DNA of 64,000 nt from Halomonas denitrificans (GCF_003056305.1 NZ_PYVX01000002.1:124001-188000), one strand, 5' to 3'; counted from the stretch's first letter, positions 48,591 to 57,473 are shown. Numbers and translations are program-made. Notes: generated by a model not told the origin, from the sequence alone.

Positions 48591-49760
48591 TCAAGACGCG
48601 ATGGCTTTCTGCTTCTTGGGATCGAAGAACGGCTTTTCGACAACGGTGGCCGTCACGGATCCGGAGTCGGTGGGAATCTCCAGTGTCGTGCCGAGCTCTG
48701 ACAGTTCCGTGGCCACCATGGCCAAGGCGATGTTCTGCTCGAGACGAGGGGAGTAGACCGCCGACGTCACTTTCCCGACGGTCTGGCCATCTTTCATCAG
48801 CGACCAGAACCGGGTGTTGGGCTTCTTGAGCGGGGGCATGTCGATGATCAGGCCAACTTCCTTGCGGCTCACGCCATTGTCCCGGATGCGCTGCAGTGCG
48901 GCCTTGCCGATGAAATCGGCTTCCATGTCCGGATTGACCAGGCGGTCCAGCCCCAGTTCGTAAGGGTTGGTATTGATGTCCGCGTCAGCGTGATAGGAGA
49001 GCATCCCGCCTTCGATACGGCGAATCGTGGAGGTATGACCGGGCTTCAGGCCAAAGGACTCGCCTGCCGCCATGATCTTTTCCCAGAGTTCATCACCCCG
49101 CGTGCCGTCTTGGAGGTAAAGCTCATAGCCCAGCTCGCTCGACCAGCCGGTGCGCGAGACGATCAGCGGAATGCCGTCGAGGTCCAGTTCGCGCAGCCAG
49201 TAGTAGCGAAGATCCATGATGCTCTCACCGAAGAGCTTCTTCATCACTTCGCCGGACTTCGGGCCCTGAAGTTGCAGCGGGGACACATCGGGTTCGCCAA
49301 TGGTGACGTCCAGCCCGGCATGCACCGCAACACCCTGTGCCCACAGCAGGATGTCGCTATCGGCCAGCGAGATCCAGAAGTGATTCTCTGCCAGACGCAG
49401 CAGGATCGGATCGTTGAGAATGCCACCGTCCTGGTTGGTGATCAGGATGTACTTGCACTGTCCGACCGCCATTTCCGACAGGTCACGCGGAGTCAGGCTC
49501 TGCATGAACTTCGCGGCATCCGGACCGGTGATTTCGACCTGACGCTCGGCGGCGACATCGCAAAGGATTGCGTCATTCACGAGATTCCAGAAGTTCTGGA
49601 CGGGATCTCCGAAGTCACGCGGGATATACATGTGGTTGTATACCGAAAACCCTTTTGCGCCCCACCGGACGGTGGCGTCGAAGTAGGGAGACTTCCGGAT
49701 CTGAGTCCCGAATCCAAAATCATCTTCTTTTTCAATGCTGACGGCGGTAACGTTTGTCAT
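48591..49760 (-). CDS. GcvT-family tetrahydrofolate-dependent demethylase (DmdA-like)
   Basis: A 389-residue aminomethyltransferase-fold protein. It shares with DMSP demethylase DmdA, as I recall that sequence, the segments VYNHM, DVAAERQVEITGPDA, PRDLSEMAVGQCKY, GGILNDPILLRLAENHFWIS, ADSDILLW, EPDVSPLQLQGPK and RRIEGGMLSY with NPYELGLDRLV. These are closer to DmdA than to the glycine cleavage T-protein, and no gcvH/gcvP is nearby. It should move a methyl group from the substrate to THF. The substrate could be DMSP, a betaine or another methylated compound. The ATG at 49760 has AAGG about ten bases upstream. It is the first gene of the minus-strand set ending with the BCCT transporter. Confidence 0.78.
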   Translation of the reverse strand: MTNVTAVSIEKEDDFGFGTQIRKSPYFDATVRWGAKGFSVYNHMYIPRDFGDPVQNFWNLVNDAILCDVAAERQVEITGPDAAKFMQSLTPRDLSEMAVGQCKYILITNQDGGILNDPILLRLAENHFWISLADSDILLWAQGVAVHAGLDVTIGEPDVSPLQLQGPKSGEVMKKLFGESIMDLRYYWLRELDLDGIPLIVSRTGWSSELGYELYLQDGTRGDELWEKIMAAGESFGLKPGHTSTIRRIEGGMLSYHADADINTNPYELGLDRLVNPDMEADFIGKAALQRIRDNGVSRKEVGLIIDMPPLKKPNTRFWSLMKDGQTVGKVTSAVYSPRLEQNIALAMVATELSELGTTLEIPTDSGSVTATVVEKPFFDPKKQKAIAS

Positions 49761-50262
49761 TTTTATCGACCTTCGATGTTATGCAATTGAACGGGGAGCG
49801 TTCACTCACTGGCTCGGCACGCTCAATATAGTCGCGCCTGGCATTACAAGGCGGCCTAAAGCAGCGGTGGAAGCAGCCAAAATGGTCCAACTTTTCACGG
49901 GATCCGGACCTTTTGGTTCTTCGCCGCCTGCCGCGGGGCTCGAGGCCTCGACCCCGGTCCGCAGGAGGGGAAACCTGCGTCTCGGCAGCGAGCCGGGGGA
50001 TCACGTGCGGGGGAATGCCAGCCGCTTATCGCCTTCAGTCAGGTCGGATTCGGCCGACTCGCAGCCGCCTCTGCGGGTGAATCCAGGGCTTTATGCTGAG
50101 GAAGCGCCAGACATCAGCCTGAATGACTGATGGGATCGGCGATGAGGGTGGGTACCGCCGCCCGGGAGCGGGCGGGTTTATCCGGCGGCAGTGTTGATAG
50201 CGAGGGTTACGCGTGTCACTTTGAAGTGCCGGTGGCGCTCCGCCATGTTGCGAGTATTGGCC
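49761..50262. promoter_or_regulatory. Divergent regulatory region between the DmdA-like gene and its LysR regulator
   Basis: About 500 bp with no gene. An inverted repeat GGTCC (49885-49889) and GGACC (49907-49911) has CCAA and TTGG elements around it. This is a reasonable candidate for a LysR-type binding site because the regulator gene is divergent. A GC-rich hairpin-forming stretch (about 49930-49965) follows. I considered a glycine riboswitch and found no clear match. Confidence 0.4.
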
Positions 50263-51192
50263 ATGCTACGACTCCCGTCGCTGATCGCTCTGTCCTATTT
50301 CGAGGTCGCTGCACGCACCAAGAGTTTCGCTGCGGCGGCCAAGGAGCTGAACGTCACACCGGCGGCGATCAGTCATCAGATCAAGGCACTCGAGGAGTAT
50401 CTGGGCGTCAAGCTGTTCATCCGTCACCACCGGCGCGTCAGCCTGACCCCGGCCGCACGTGCGGCCCTGCCGGAGCTGCACGAGGGATTCCAGACCCTGG
50501 CCAGCGCGGTGGACAAGATTCGCGCCTACGGCGAGGAGCGCCTGACCGTCACCGTGTGCTCCGAGCCGCTGTTCGCCACCAAGTGGATCGTGCCGCGGCT
50601 GCACCGCTTTTACGCCATCTGCCCGGACGCCGAGGTGCGCCTGCAGGCCAGCCTGCATACGGTGGACCGATCCCGTGACAGCGTCTTCGGCGCGACCGAG
50701 CTCAAGCGCTCCGGCATAGACGTGTCCGTTCGCCTCGGCTACGGCAACTACGCGGAGATCACGCCGCAACGGCTGATGGGGCTCGAACTGGTGCCCATGT
50801 GCGCCCCCGAAGTGGCCACCACCGTGACCGGGATCGACACCCTGCGCCAACACCCGTTGCTGTGCGACAGCACCCTGACCCGCTTCGAGGAGCCGTGCGG
50901 CTGGAAAGAGTGGTTCAAGCAGCAGGCATGTGAGGTCGGTGCCTTCCGGGAACTGCGGTTTGGCAACGGCCTGCTGGCGCAGGAGGCCGCCGTGGCCGGT
51001 CAGGGCATTCTGCTGGGCAGCCGGGATCTGCACCAGGCGGAGTTGAATGCCGGAAAGCTCGAGGTGGTGTGTGACAGACCGCTGAACTGCGAGCAAGCGT
51101 ACTACGTGGTCAGCACGGGTAACGACCAGGAGCGCTCGATCGCCGGAAAGTTTCGTGAATGGCTGCTGGAGGAGGCGAACAAGCCGGCTTGA
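50263..51192 (+). CDS. GcvA-like LysR family transcriptional regulator
   Basis: A 309-residue LysR regulator. The winged helix (LPSLIALSYFEVAARTKSFAAAAKELNVTPAAISHQIKALEEYLG) is of the GcvA subgroup. The effector domain has TVCSEPLFATKWIVPRL, IDVSVRLGYGNY and GRDLHQ-like GSRDLHQAEL. The divergent position next to the DmdA-like gene implies control of that gene set, possibly induced by the methylated substrate or a folate intermediate. Start: three in-frame ATGs (50191, 50245, 50263); the last matches the family N-terminus. Confidence 0.87.
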   Translation: MLRLPSLIALSYFEVAARTKSFAAAAKELNVTPAAISHQIKALEEYLGVKLFIRHHRRVSLTPAARAALPELHEGFQTLASAVDKIRAYGEERLTVTVCSEPLFATKWIVPRLHRFYAICPDAEVRLQASLHTVDRSRDSVFGATELKRSGIDVSVRLGYGNYAEITPQRLMGLELVPMCAPEVATTVTGIDTLRQHPLLCDSTLTRFEEPCGWKEWFKQQACEVGAFRELRFGNGLLAQEAAVAGQGILLGSRDLHQAELNAGKLEVVCDRPLNCEQAYYVVSTGNDQERSIAGKFREWLLEEANKPA

Positions 51193-51624
51193 GCACGAGC
51201 GTGACGTGATCGTCGCCACGGTGGCACAGGCCCCAGGCCAGGAACGCCTCGACCGGTGGGATCGATCACGAGCCAGCAGCACGGCAGTACCGGCGTGGCA
51301 GCGCTTCGCCATCGGCAAGTGCCGGATTCCCCACCCCTCGGCATCCCCGTGCACAAGGCGCAACGACGCCGGGGACGCTATGCTCCCTTTCCTTCCCCCT
51401 CCGAGGCCGCGCCACGCCGACCCCGTTGATCCCCCGTCGCACTTAACGCGCTGATCTGCCCGCTGAAACCGCCCCTCGAGGTGTCCCACGCGGAGCGTTT
51501 GCATGGCCGAGTCGCGGCCGGTCTACAACCAAAGTATAGGGTGTTGGGTTATCATAAATTGATAACCATTTTTTGTATCACAAGATTCCGCGCGTATCGT
51601 TTATCAAATTATGAGGTGAGAGCC
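51193..51624 (+). promoter_or_regulatory. Promoter/operator region of the iclR-hutG operon
   Basis: No gene in about 430 bp. Near the right end the sequence becomes AT-rich. It contains a perfect 8-bp inverted repeat GGTTATCA (51547-51554), spacer TAAAT, TGATAACC (51560-51567), followed by ATTTTTTGTATCA. IclR proteins bind palindromes of this size, so this is a candidate autoregulatory operator about 60 bp before the start. The left 350 bp shows nothing recognisable. Confidence 0.5.
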
Positions 51625-52335
51625 ATGGGTCCTTCCGATCGCATGTTGGCGCTGCTGTGCTGCCTGGCCAACCAGGGCGCGCCGCTGACGGTAAAGACAC
51701 TGGCCGAGCTGACCAGTCAGCCGGTCTCGACCGCCTATCGCCACCTGCGCCAGCTGCTGGCGTGGGGCATGGTCAGCGAGCGGGAGGGCGGCACCTACGC
51801 CCCCGGTCCCCAGGCGGTGCGCCTGCAGCAGGGCTTCGAGCAGCGCAACGACCTGCTGCAGTGGGCGCGGCCGGTGCTCACGGAGCTGACCGACATCACC
51901 CAGGAGAGCTCGGCGCTGCTGATGGCGGTGCGCGATCACGCCCTCTGCGTGGAGATGATCGACAGCCCCCAGCCGCTGCGCTGCTGCTACCACCGCGGCC
52001 AGGTGCAGCCGCTGCTCCGGGGCGCCAGCGCCCGGGCGCTGCTCGCCTTCATGGGCGAGGAGGAGCGCGAGATGGCGCTGACGCTGCGCTCCGAGGCCGA
52101 GCGCGACGAGGCCCTGGCGGGGCTCGAGGCGATCCGCGCCGAGGGTGTGGCGGTCAGCCTCGGCGAGATCGACCAGGGCGTCTGGGGCGCGAGCGCCCCG
52201 GTCTTCAACGGCCGCGGGCGGCTCAAGGCCGTGATCAGCGTCATGGCGCCGGAGGCCCGCACCCGGCAGCGTACCGCCTGGCTTTCCGAACAGACACGCA
52301 ACAGTGCACAGCGATTGGGAGAACTCCTCGAGTGA
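51625..52335 (+). CDS. IclR family transcriptional regulator
   Basis: A 236-residue IclR-type regulator. The N-terminal winged helix (MLALLCCLANQGAPLTVKTLAELTSQPVSTAYRHLRQLLAWGMVS) is followed by an effector domain (ESSALLMAVRDHALCVEMID, LLRGASARALLAF, GVAVSLGEIDQGVWGASAPVF). The ATG at 51625 follows GAGGTGAG. Its stop overlaps the hutG start by one base (TGATG), so regulator and enzyme are co-translated. In most bacteria hut genes are controlled by the GntR-type HutC, so an IclR partner is unusual. Confidence 0.88.
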   Translation: MGPSDRMLALLCCLANQGAPLTVKTLAELTSQPVSTAYRHLRQLLAWGMVSEREGGTYAPGPQAVRLQQGFEQRNDLLQWARPVLTELTDITQESSALLMAVRDHALCVEMIDSPQPLRCCYHRGQVQPLLRGASARALLAFMGEEEREMALTLRSEAERDEALAGLEAIRAEGVAVSLGEIDQGVWGASAPVFNGRGRLKAVISVMAPEARTRQRTAWLSEQTRNSAQRLGELLE

Positions 52336-53282
52336 TGCAGCAGAATGACAACGAGGCGCGGATCGACCCCTGGCAGGGCCGCGTGGACAGCGAAGAGAGC
52401 GGCAACTCGCGCCGCTGGCACCAGGTGGTGCGTCCGGTGGCCGAGGCCGAGCGGCCGGGGCGCGCGCTGGTCGGCTTCTGCTCCGATGCCGGCGTGGCGC
52501 GCAACAAGGGCCGCGTGGGCGCCAGCGAAGGCCCCCTGGCGCTGCGCCGCCAGCTGGCCAACCTGGCCTACCACCTCGAGGCGCCGCTCTATGATGCCGG
52601 CGACGTGGTCTGCGAGGGCGACGCCCTGGAAGCGGCCCAGCAGGCCTTCGCCGCGCGGGTGACCGGCCTGCTCGACCAGGGCCACCGGGTGATCGGCCTG
52701 GGCGGCGGCCACGAGATCGCCTTCGCCAGCTTCTCCGGGCTACTCGCCCACGCCCGCGGCCTGGCCGACCGGCCGCGCATCGGCATCCTCAACCTCGACG
52801 CGCACCTCGACCTGCGCCACGCCGAGCGAGCCAGCTCCGGCACGCCGTTTCGCCAGTGCGCCGAGCTCTGCGAGCAGGAAGGCATCGAGTTCCGCTACAC
52901 CTGCCTCGGCGTCAGCCAGACCGGCAACACCTCGGCGCTGTTCGAGCGTGCCGAGTCGCTCGGCGTCGAGTGGGTGCTGGACGACGCCTGTCGCTCCATC
53001 GCGAGCCCCGAGGTCAAGGGCGCGCTGGACCGCCTGCTGGCCCGGGTCGACGTGGTCTACCTGACGATCTGCCTCGACACCCTGCCCGCCTGGATTGCCC
53101 CCGGCGTCAGCGCGCCGGCCGCCCGTGGCATCGAGCTCGCCTTCGTCGAAGACGTCATCGACTACCTGGCGGCGCGCACCGAACTGCCGATGGTCGACGT
53201 CGCCGAACTCAATCCGCGCCTGGACACCGAGTCGCGCACCGCGCGTGTCGCGGCGCGCCTGGTGGAGCGGCTCGCCCGCTGA
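52335..53282 (+). CDS. hutG: Formimidoylglutamase
   Basis: A 315-residue arginase/agmatinase-fold enzyme. It hydrolyses N-formimidoyl-L-glutamate to glutamate and formamide, the last step of histidine degradation. Mn-binding motifs are GGGHEIAFASF, NLDAHLDLRH and CLDTLPAWIAPGVSAPA; the last is the HutG form of the third motif. VDVAELNPRLDTESRTARVAARLV is also conserved. The ATG overlaps the iclR stop; the longer open frame upstream is an out-of-frame shadow of iclR. hutH, hutU and hutI are not in the window. The following gltS gene would handle the glutamate product. Confidence 0.9.
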   Translation: MQQNDNEARIDPWQGRVDSEESGNSRRWHQVVRPVAEAERPGRALVGFCSDAGVARNKGRVGASEGPLALRRQLANLAYHLEAPLYDAGDVVCEGDALEAAQQAFAARVTGLLDQGHRVIGLGGGHEIAFASFSGLLAHARGLADRPRIGILNLDAHLDLRHAERASSGTPFRQCAELCEQEGIEFRYTCLGVSQTGNTSALFERAESLGVEWVLDDACRSIASPEVKGALDRLLARVDVVYLTICLDTLPAWIAPGVSAPAARGIELAFVEDVIDYLAARTELPMVDVAELNPRLDTESRTARVAARLVERLAR

Positions 53283-53365
53283 GCCCCTTTCATGATCCAA
53301 ACCGCTCCCTAGCGGCAACAACCACCTGGACCGCCACCTGGCGGCAGTAAGAACGGAGCATCGCC

Positions 53366-54571
53366 ATGCACTTCTCCCTGGATGCCGTGACCACCACGGC
53401 ACTGGCCCTGCTATTGCTCGCGCTCGGGGCCGGCCTCAAGCGCCGGCTCAAGTGGCTGGAACACTTCTGCGTCCCCACGCCGGTGGTCGGCGGCTTCGGC
53501 TTCGCCCTGCTGGCCTGGCTGCTGCGCGACCTGGGCCTCGTCACCTTCGAGCTCGATACCGCGATGCAGAGCCCGCTGATGATCGCCTTCTTCACCACCG
53601 TGGGCCTCGGCGGCAGCCTGGCGCTGCTCAAGAAGGGCGGCAAGGCGCTGGGCGTCTACCTGGTGGCCTGCTGGCTGCTGGCGCTGATGCAGAACGGTGT
53701 GGGCATCGGCATGGCGAGCCTCTTGGGCCTCGACCCGCTGATCGGCCTGATGGCCGGTGCAACCTCGCTGGAGGGCGGCTTCGGCGCCGCGGCGGCCTTC
53801 GGCCCCGAGGCGGAAGCCCTGGGCGTGCAGGGCGCCACCACCGCAGCCATCGCCTCGGCCACCTTCGGCATGATCATCGGCGGCGTGATCGGCGCGCCCA
53901 TCGCCCGCTGGATCATCGATCGTCGCCAGATCCCGGTGGTCGCCGAGGACGTGCATGATCTCGAGAAGCTCACCGCCGAGGAGCACCCGACCGTGGCCAG
54001 CATCGACGGCCCGGTGCTGCTGCGGGTGCTGGCTATCGTCGTGCCGATCATGGTGCTCGGCCTGTGGTTCAAGGCGAGTCTGGCGACCCATCTCGGCATC
54101 ATCCTGCCGAGCTACGTGGGCGCGATGTTCGTGGCTATCCTGCTGCGCAACCTCAACGACCGCTTCGAGTGGATCAGCATGCCCGACAACGCGCTCTCGA
54201 GCGTCGGCGACGTGGCGCTGGGCATCTTCCTGACCATGGCCATGATGAACCTCAAGATCTGGCAGCTGCAGGAGATGGGCGGCTCGCTGCTGACGATCCT
54301 GCTGGTGTAGACCCTGGCCATCGTGGTGCTCGGCGTGTTCGTGCTGTTCCGCCTGCTCGGCCGCAACTACGACGCCGCCGTGCTCACCGCCGGCTTCATC
54401 GGCCATGGCCTGGGTGCCACGCCGAACGCCGTCGCCAACATGAGCGCCGTGTGCGAGCACTACCGCGTGATCTCCCACAAGGCCTTCATCATCGTGCCGC
54501 TGTGTGGCGCCGTGCTGATCGACATCGTGGCCATCCCGGCCATCACCTGGTGCCTCAACGCCTTCGCCTGA
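53366..54571 (+). pseudogene. gltS: Sodium/glutamate symporter gene gltS, interrupted by an in-frame TAG
   Basis: The reading frame encodes a GltS-type Na+/glutamate symporter: LEHFCVPTPVVGGFGFALLAWL, TTVGLGGSLALLKKGG, GATSLEGGFGAAAAFGP and later AAVLTAGFIGHGLGATPNAVANMSAV. The frame is interrupted at codon 315 by TAG (54308-54310) and then continues in the same frame for another 86 codons to TGA at 54571. A single C-to-T change at 54308 (CAG to TAG) would explain it; the family commonly has Gln there as I recall. The truncated 314-residue product would lack the C-terminal helices with a key GHGLGATP motif and is probably inactive. The intact frame would give 401 residues, normal for GltS. 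Confidence 0.85.
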
Positions 54572-54640
54572 GGGATACCGGAATGATGTCTCGGTGATCG
54601 CCGAGGCATCCCGACGGGGGCTTCTCGACTGAGCCTTCTC

Positions 54641-54680
54641 GACGCCAGCCTGGTCCTGCCAGGCTGGCGTCTTGCCTTTT
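54641..54680 (+). terminator. Terminator after gltS
   Basis: A 13-bp perfect stem (54641-54653 with 54659-54671, loop TCCTG) is followed by TTGCCTTTT. It still stands 70 bp after the original gltS stop, consistent with recent inactivation of that gene. Confidence 0.88.
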
Positions 54681-54977
54681 CTGGACCCGACTCGATGTCA
54701 CCGCGGTGTTTCGTCTTTCTTTACTCCCGCCGTCGACAAGCTCGCCGGCGCGATTACGCTTGTTATAGGGCCCTCGTGCCGGCGTGTCGTGCTGCACTGA
54801 CGGCGCTTGGCGCGAGGCTCACGCAGGGCATGCTTCCAGCGTTGAGTGGCGTCAGCGTCGAGTTTGAACAAGCCGCTGGAGAGGTCAGGTTGACGACGGA
54901 GGCAGACCGTCATCGGGGGATAAATGGGGCCGAGCTATCCAGGGCACTGGGGAGCTAACCGAGTGGAGGATGAGGCA
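54681..54977. other. Intergenic stretch without a recognised gene
   Basis: About 300 bp between the gltS terminator and the small SnoaL-like gene. An 87-codon frame crosses it but shows no ribosome site, codon bias or family resemblance. A TTGTTATAGGG around 54759 could be part of a promoter for the following gene. Confidence 0.35.
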
Positions 54978-55346
54978 ATGAACGCAGCAGACCACCTGAG
55001 CGCCTATGCCGAAGGCTGGACCCACGGCGATGCCGACAGGATCCTGAAGGCCACCGCGGAGGATTTCACCTTCGATGACCCGAACGTCGGCGTCATCACC
55101 AGAGACGCGTTTTCGGACTACCTCGCCGAGCTGAAGGAGGCCATCGCCTCGCAGGGCGCGGGCCAGGTGCCGGACCCCCTGATGGCGCTGACCGAGGTGC
55201 TCACCCAGGAGGCTGACGGTCGTCTCACCGCCTCGTGCTGGTGGGCGGTGCCGGGTACGGCACTGAAGGGCGCCGGGCTGATCAAGGCGGACGCCGACGG
55301 CGTGCACTCCGAGGTGATCACCTATCACGCGAAGCCCGGCGGCTGA
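54978..55346 (+). CDS. SnoaL/NTF2-like small protein
   Basis: A 122-residue protein with the cone-like NTF2/SnoaL fold pattern: AYAEGWTHGDADRILKATAEDFTFDDPNVGVITRDAFSDYLAELK, then a beta-rich C-terminal half. Such proteins are isomerases, hydrolases or steroid/polyketide-binding proteins; the substrate here is unknown. The ATG at 54978 has GGAGG eight bases upstream. It stands alone between the gltS terminator and a convergent small gene. Confidence 0.72.
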   Translation: MNAADHLSAYAEGWTHGDADRILKATAEDFTFDDPNVGVITRDAFSDYLAELKEAIASQGAGQVPDPLMALTEVLTQEADGRLTASCWWAVPGTALKGAGLIKADADGVHSEVITYHAKPGG

Positions 55347-55434
55347 GGGTCACCCCCGTAGGGTCAGACGAACAATCGGCCCGGACCGGGAGGTCCGAGC
55401 CGACGTGGCAGCCATCGACGAGGCCGGTGGTCGA

Positions 55435-55722
55435 TCACTTGAAGCGAGAACGCGCCCGCTCGATCGCCTCGCTCAGCGATTCCCAGGCGCGCTCCGCGCC
55501 GGCGCGGATATCGTCCCAGGCCTCGTCGCCGGAGTGGCGAAGCTCCTCAAGCTTCTTGCGCATCTCCTCGCGGCGGGCCTCGAGCCGGTCGATCTCCTCC
55601 TCCCGGTCGATGCGCGCATCCGCCTCGGCGCTTCGGGCGCGGGCCTTCAGCTTCTCTACCTCGGCCTGCAGCTCATCCATCTTGGCGCGCAGCTTCTGCT
55701 CGTAGGCGTCTCGATTGCTCAT
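55435..55722 (-). CDS. Small coiled-coil protein
   Basis: A 95-residue, highly charged protein. Residues 8-65 form a heptad-rich coiled coil (LRAKMDELQAEVEKLKARARSAEAD, then EEIDRLEARREEMRKKLEEL). A C-terminal helix follows with WDDIRAGAERAWESLSEAIERARSRF. This composition resembles stress-related coiled-coil proteins of the apolipoprotein-like kind. No signal peptide or membrane segment. It is convergent with the SnoaL-like gene, and the direct repeat bracketing the methanethiol oxidase genes begins 35 bp upstream of its start. Confidence 0.65.
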   Translation of the reverse strand: MSNRDAYEQKLRAKMDELQAEVEKLKARARSAEADARIDREEEIDRLEARREEMRKKLEELRHSGDEAWDDIRAGAERAWESLSEAIERARSRFK

Positions 55723-56072
55723 AGGTGCTCCTTCCGATGTGAGGGCGGGTCCCCCTGAGGATAGCCCGCTCTCGGAGTGTCACCCCATGAACTGCGTGCG
55801 ACGTCGTGGCATATCAAGGGCAGCGGAAACGGGGTCAGCGTTAGAGCGCGAAAACGGGTCTACCCTCGCACTGGGCAGTCAGGTGAAGGTGATCGGAGTG
55901 TCCTAGACTCATGGATATGGCGGGGCCGCCGGCGAGCGTGGCCATTTTCCGGTACTGCTCGCCCGCAGCGCCTACGGGCGTGCGGCCGCCTCCTCGGTGG
56001 AGCGATCCAGGGACGGCGGTGTTCTTGTGAACGACGCAGGCGGATTTCCTGCCCTTTCCAAGGGAGGTCACC
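55723..56072. other. Intergenic region upstream of the methanethiol oxidase gene
   Basis: 350 bp without a recognised gene. It contains the left copy of the repeat described separately (55757-55826). The rest probably carries the promoter for the oxidase gene. I see TTGAAA-like signals nowhere convincing. AAGGGAGG at about 56059-56066 is the ribosome binding site. Confidence 0.4.
55757..55826. repeat. Imperfect direct repeat, left copy, flanking the methanethiol oxidase cassette
   Basis: GGATAGCCCGC begins the core in both copies, followed by similar GTGTCACC, CATGA, CTGC, TGCGACG, TATC and AGGGC blocks with a 4-bp indel. The right copy is at 58202-58275. The two lie about 2.4 kb apart in the same orientation and enclose exactly the oxidase and membrane-protein genes. 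Confidence 0.78.
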
Positions 56073-57473
56073 ATGACTTTCCGACCCGACCCGACATTCC
56101 ACGCCACGGCGCAACTGGCCATGCAGGCGCCCGTGGAGAACTATGGCTTCACCGTGATGCTCAGCCCGGACGGCGCGCAACCGGACGCGCTCGCCGTGGT
56201 CGATCTGAATCCGAACTCCGACCGCTATGGCAGCATCGTGCACACCCTGGCCATGCCCTACACGGGAGACGAGTTCCATCATTTCGGCTGGAACGCCTGT
56301 TCCTCGTCGCTGTCGCCAATGTCCGGTCATGCCTTCCTCGAGCGCCGCTACCTGATCGTGCCGGGGATCCGGTCCTCGCGCATCTACGTGATCGACGTGA
56401 AAGACCCGCTTGCCGCCCGGATCCACAAGATCATCGAGCCCGAAGAGGTTTTCGAGAAGACCGGTTATTCGCGCCCCCACACCGTTCATTGCGGGCCCGA
56501 GGGCATCTATGTCTCGACACTCGGTGGCGGCGGTGCGGACGGCACGAACGGCCCGCCCGGCATCTTCATCATGGATTGCGAAACCTTCGATATTCTCGGC
56601 CGTTACGAGATGGACCGGGGCAAGCAGGACAAGCATTACGATTTCTGGTGGAATCTGCCGCAGGACTACATGGTCAGCTCCGAATGGGGGCTGCCGCCGC
56701 AGTTCGAGAATGGCATCGTCGCCGAGGATCTGCTGGCGAACCGGTACGGCCATTCGATCCACTTCTGGGATCTGCGCCGGCGCAAGAACATCCAGACGAT
56801 AGATTTCGGCGAGAACTACCAGATGGCGCTGGAGATCCGGCCCGCCCACGACCCGAAGAAATCCTACGGGTTTTGCGGCGTTGTCGTGGACACCACGAAC
56901 CTGCAAGGCGCGATCTTCACCTGGTGGCGCGGTGACGATGGCACCTGGCAGTCCAAGAAGACCATCACCATCGATCCACGCCCCGAGGCGGCGGAAAACC
57001 TGCCGCCGCTGCTGCAGGGATTCGAGGCGGTGCCACCGCTGGTCACCGACATCGATCTCAGTCTCGACGACAAGTACCTGTACGTGGCCTGTTGGGGCCT
57101 GGGCGAGATGCACCAGTATGACGTGTCGGACCCCATGAACCCGGTCCTGACCGGAAAGGTGGAACTGGGCGGCATCGCCCGTGGCACGCCCCATCCCGGC
57201 GGCGGGGCCTTCGCCTTTGGCCCACAGATGGTCGAGATCAGCCGCGACGGCAAACGGGTCTACTGGACCAACTCGCTCTATTCCTCATGGGACAACCAGT
57301 TCTATCCCGGGCAGGAGGGCGGCCAGATGGTCATGGCCCGTGTCGGTGACAATGGCGGTCTGACGCTCGATCCCGATTTCTACGTCGATTTCCCCAAGGG
57401 CTATCGCGCCCACCAGGTCCGGCTAGAGGGCGGCGATTGCTCGACCGACAGTTTCTGCTATCCCAACCTCTGA
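56073..57473 (+). CDS. mtoX: Methanethiol oxidase/selenium-binding protein (SBP56 family)
   Basis: A 466-residue SBP56-family protein. Family members (bacterial MtoX, human SELENBP1) oxidise methanethiol to formaldehyde, H2S and H2O2, with copper in MtoX. Family segments: FHHFGWNACSSS, SRPHTVHCGPEGIYVSTLG, YDFWWNLPQDYMVSSEWGLP, YGHSIHFWDLRRRK, DIDLSLDDKYLYVACWGLGEM and GPQMVEISRDGKRVYWTNSLY. Unlike the periplasmic Hyphomicrobium enzyme I see no signal peptide; the N-terminus is MTFRPDPTFHATAQ. The start has AAGGGAGG upstream. The stop is immediately followed by the next ATG. The codon usage feels slightly different from neighbouring genes and suggests transfer. The mtoX symbol is by family, not proven. 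Confidence 0.8.
   Translation: MTFRPDPTFHATAQLAMQAPVENYGFTVMLSPDGAQPDALAVVDLNPNSDRYGSIVHTLAMPYTGDEFHHFGWNACSSSLSPMSGHAFLERRYLIVPGIRSSRIYVIDVKDPLAARIHKIIEPEEVFEKTGYSRPHTVHCGPEGIYVSTLGGGGADGTNGPPGIFIMDCETFDILGRYEMDRGKQDKHYDFWWNLPQDYMVSSEWGLPPQFENGIVAEDLLANRYGHSIHFWDLRRRKNIQTIDFGENYQMALEIRPAHDPKKSYGFCGVVVDTTNLQGAIFTWWRGDDGTWQSKKTITIDPRPEAAENLPPLLQGFEAVPPLVTDIDLSLDDKYLYVACWGLGEMHQYDVSDPMNPVLTGKVELGGIARGTPHPGGGAFAFGPQMVEISRDGKRVYWTNSLYSSWDNQFYPGQEGGQMVMARVGDNGGLTLDPDFYVDFPKGYRAHQVRLEGGDCSTDSFCYPNL

Noticed and set aside
49761..50262. Glycine riboswitch upstream of the GcvT-like gene
   Set aside because: I could not find the tandem aptamer elements; only an inverted repeat is visible.
51657..52334. 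Upstream extension of the hutG reading frame
   Set aside because: It is an out-of-frame reading of iclR; the hutG ATG at 52335 overlaps the iclR stop and begins the family N-terminus.
54308..54310. TAG as a recoded amino acid
   Set aside because: No recoding signal or pyrrolysine genes seen; a point mutation or sequence error is simpler.
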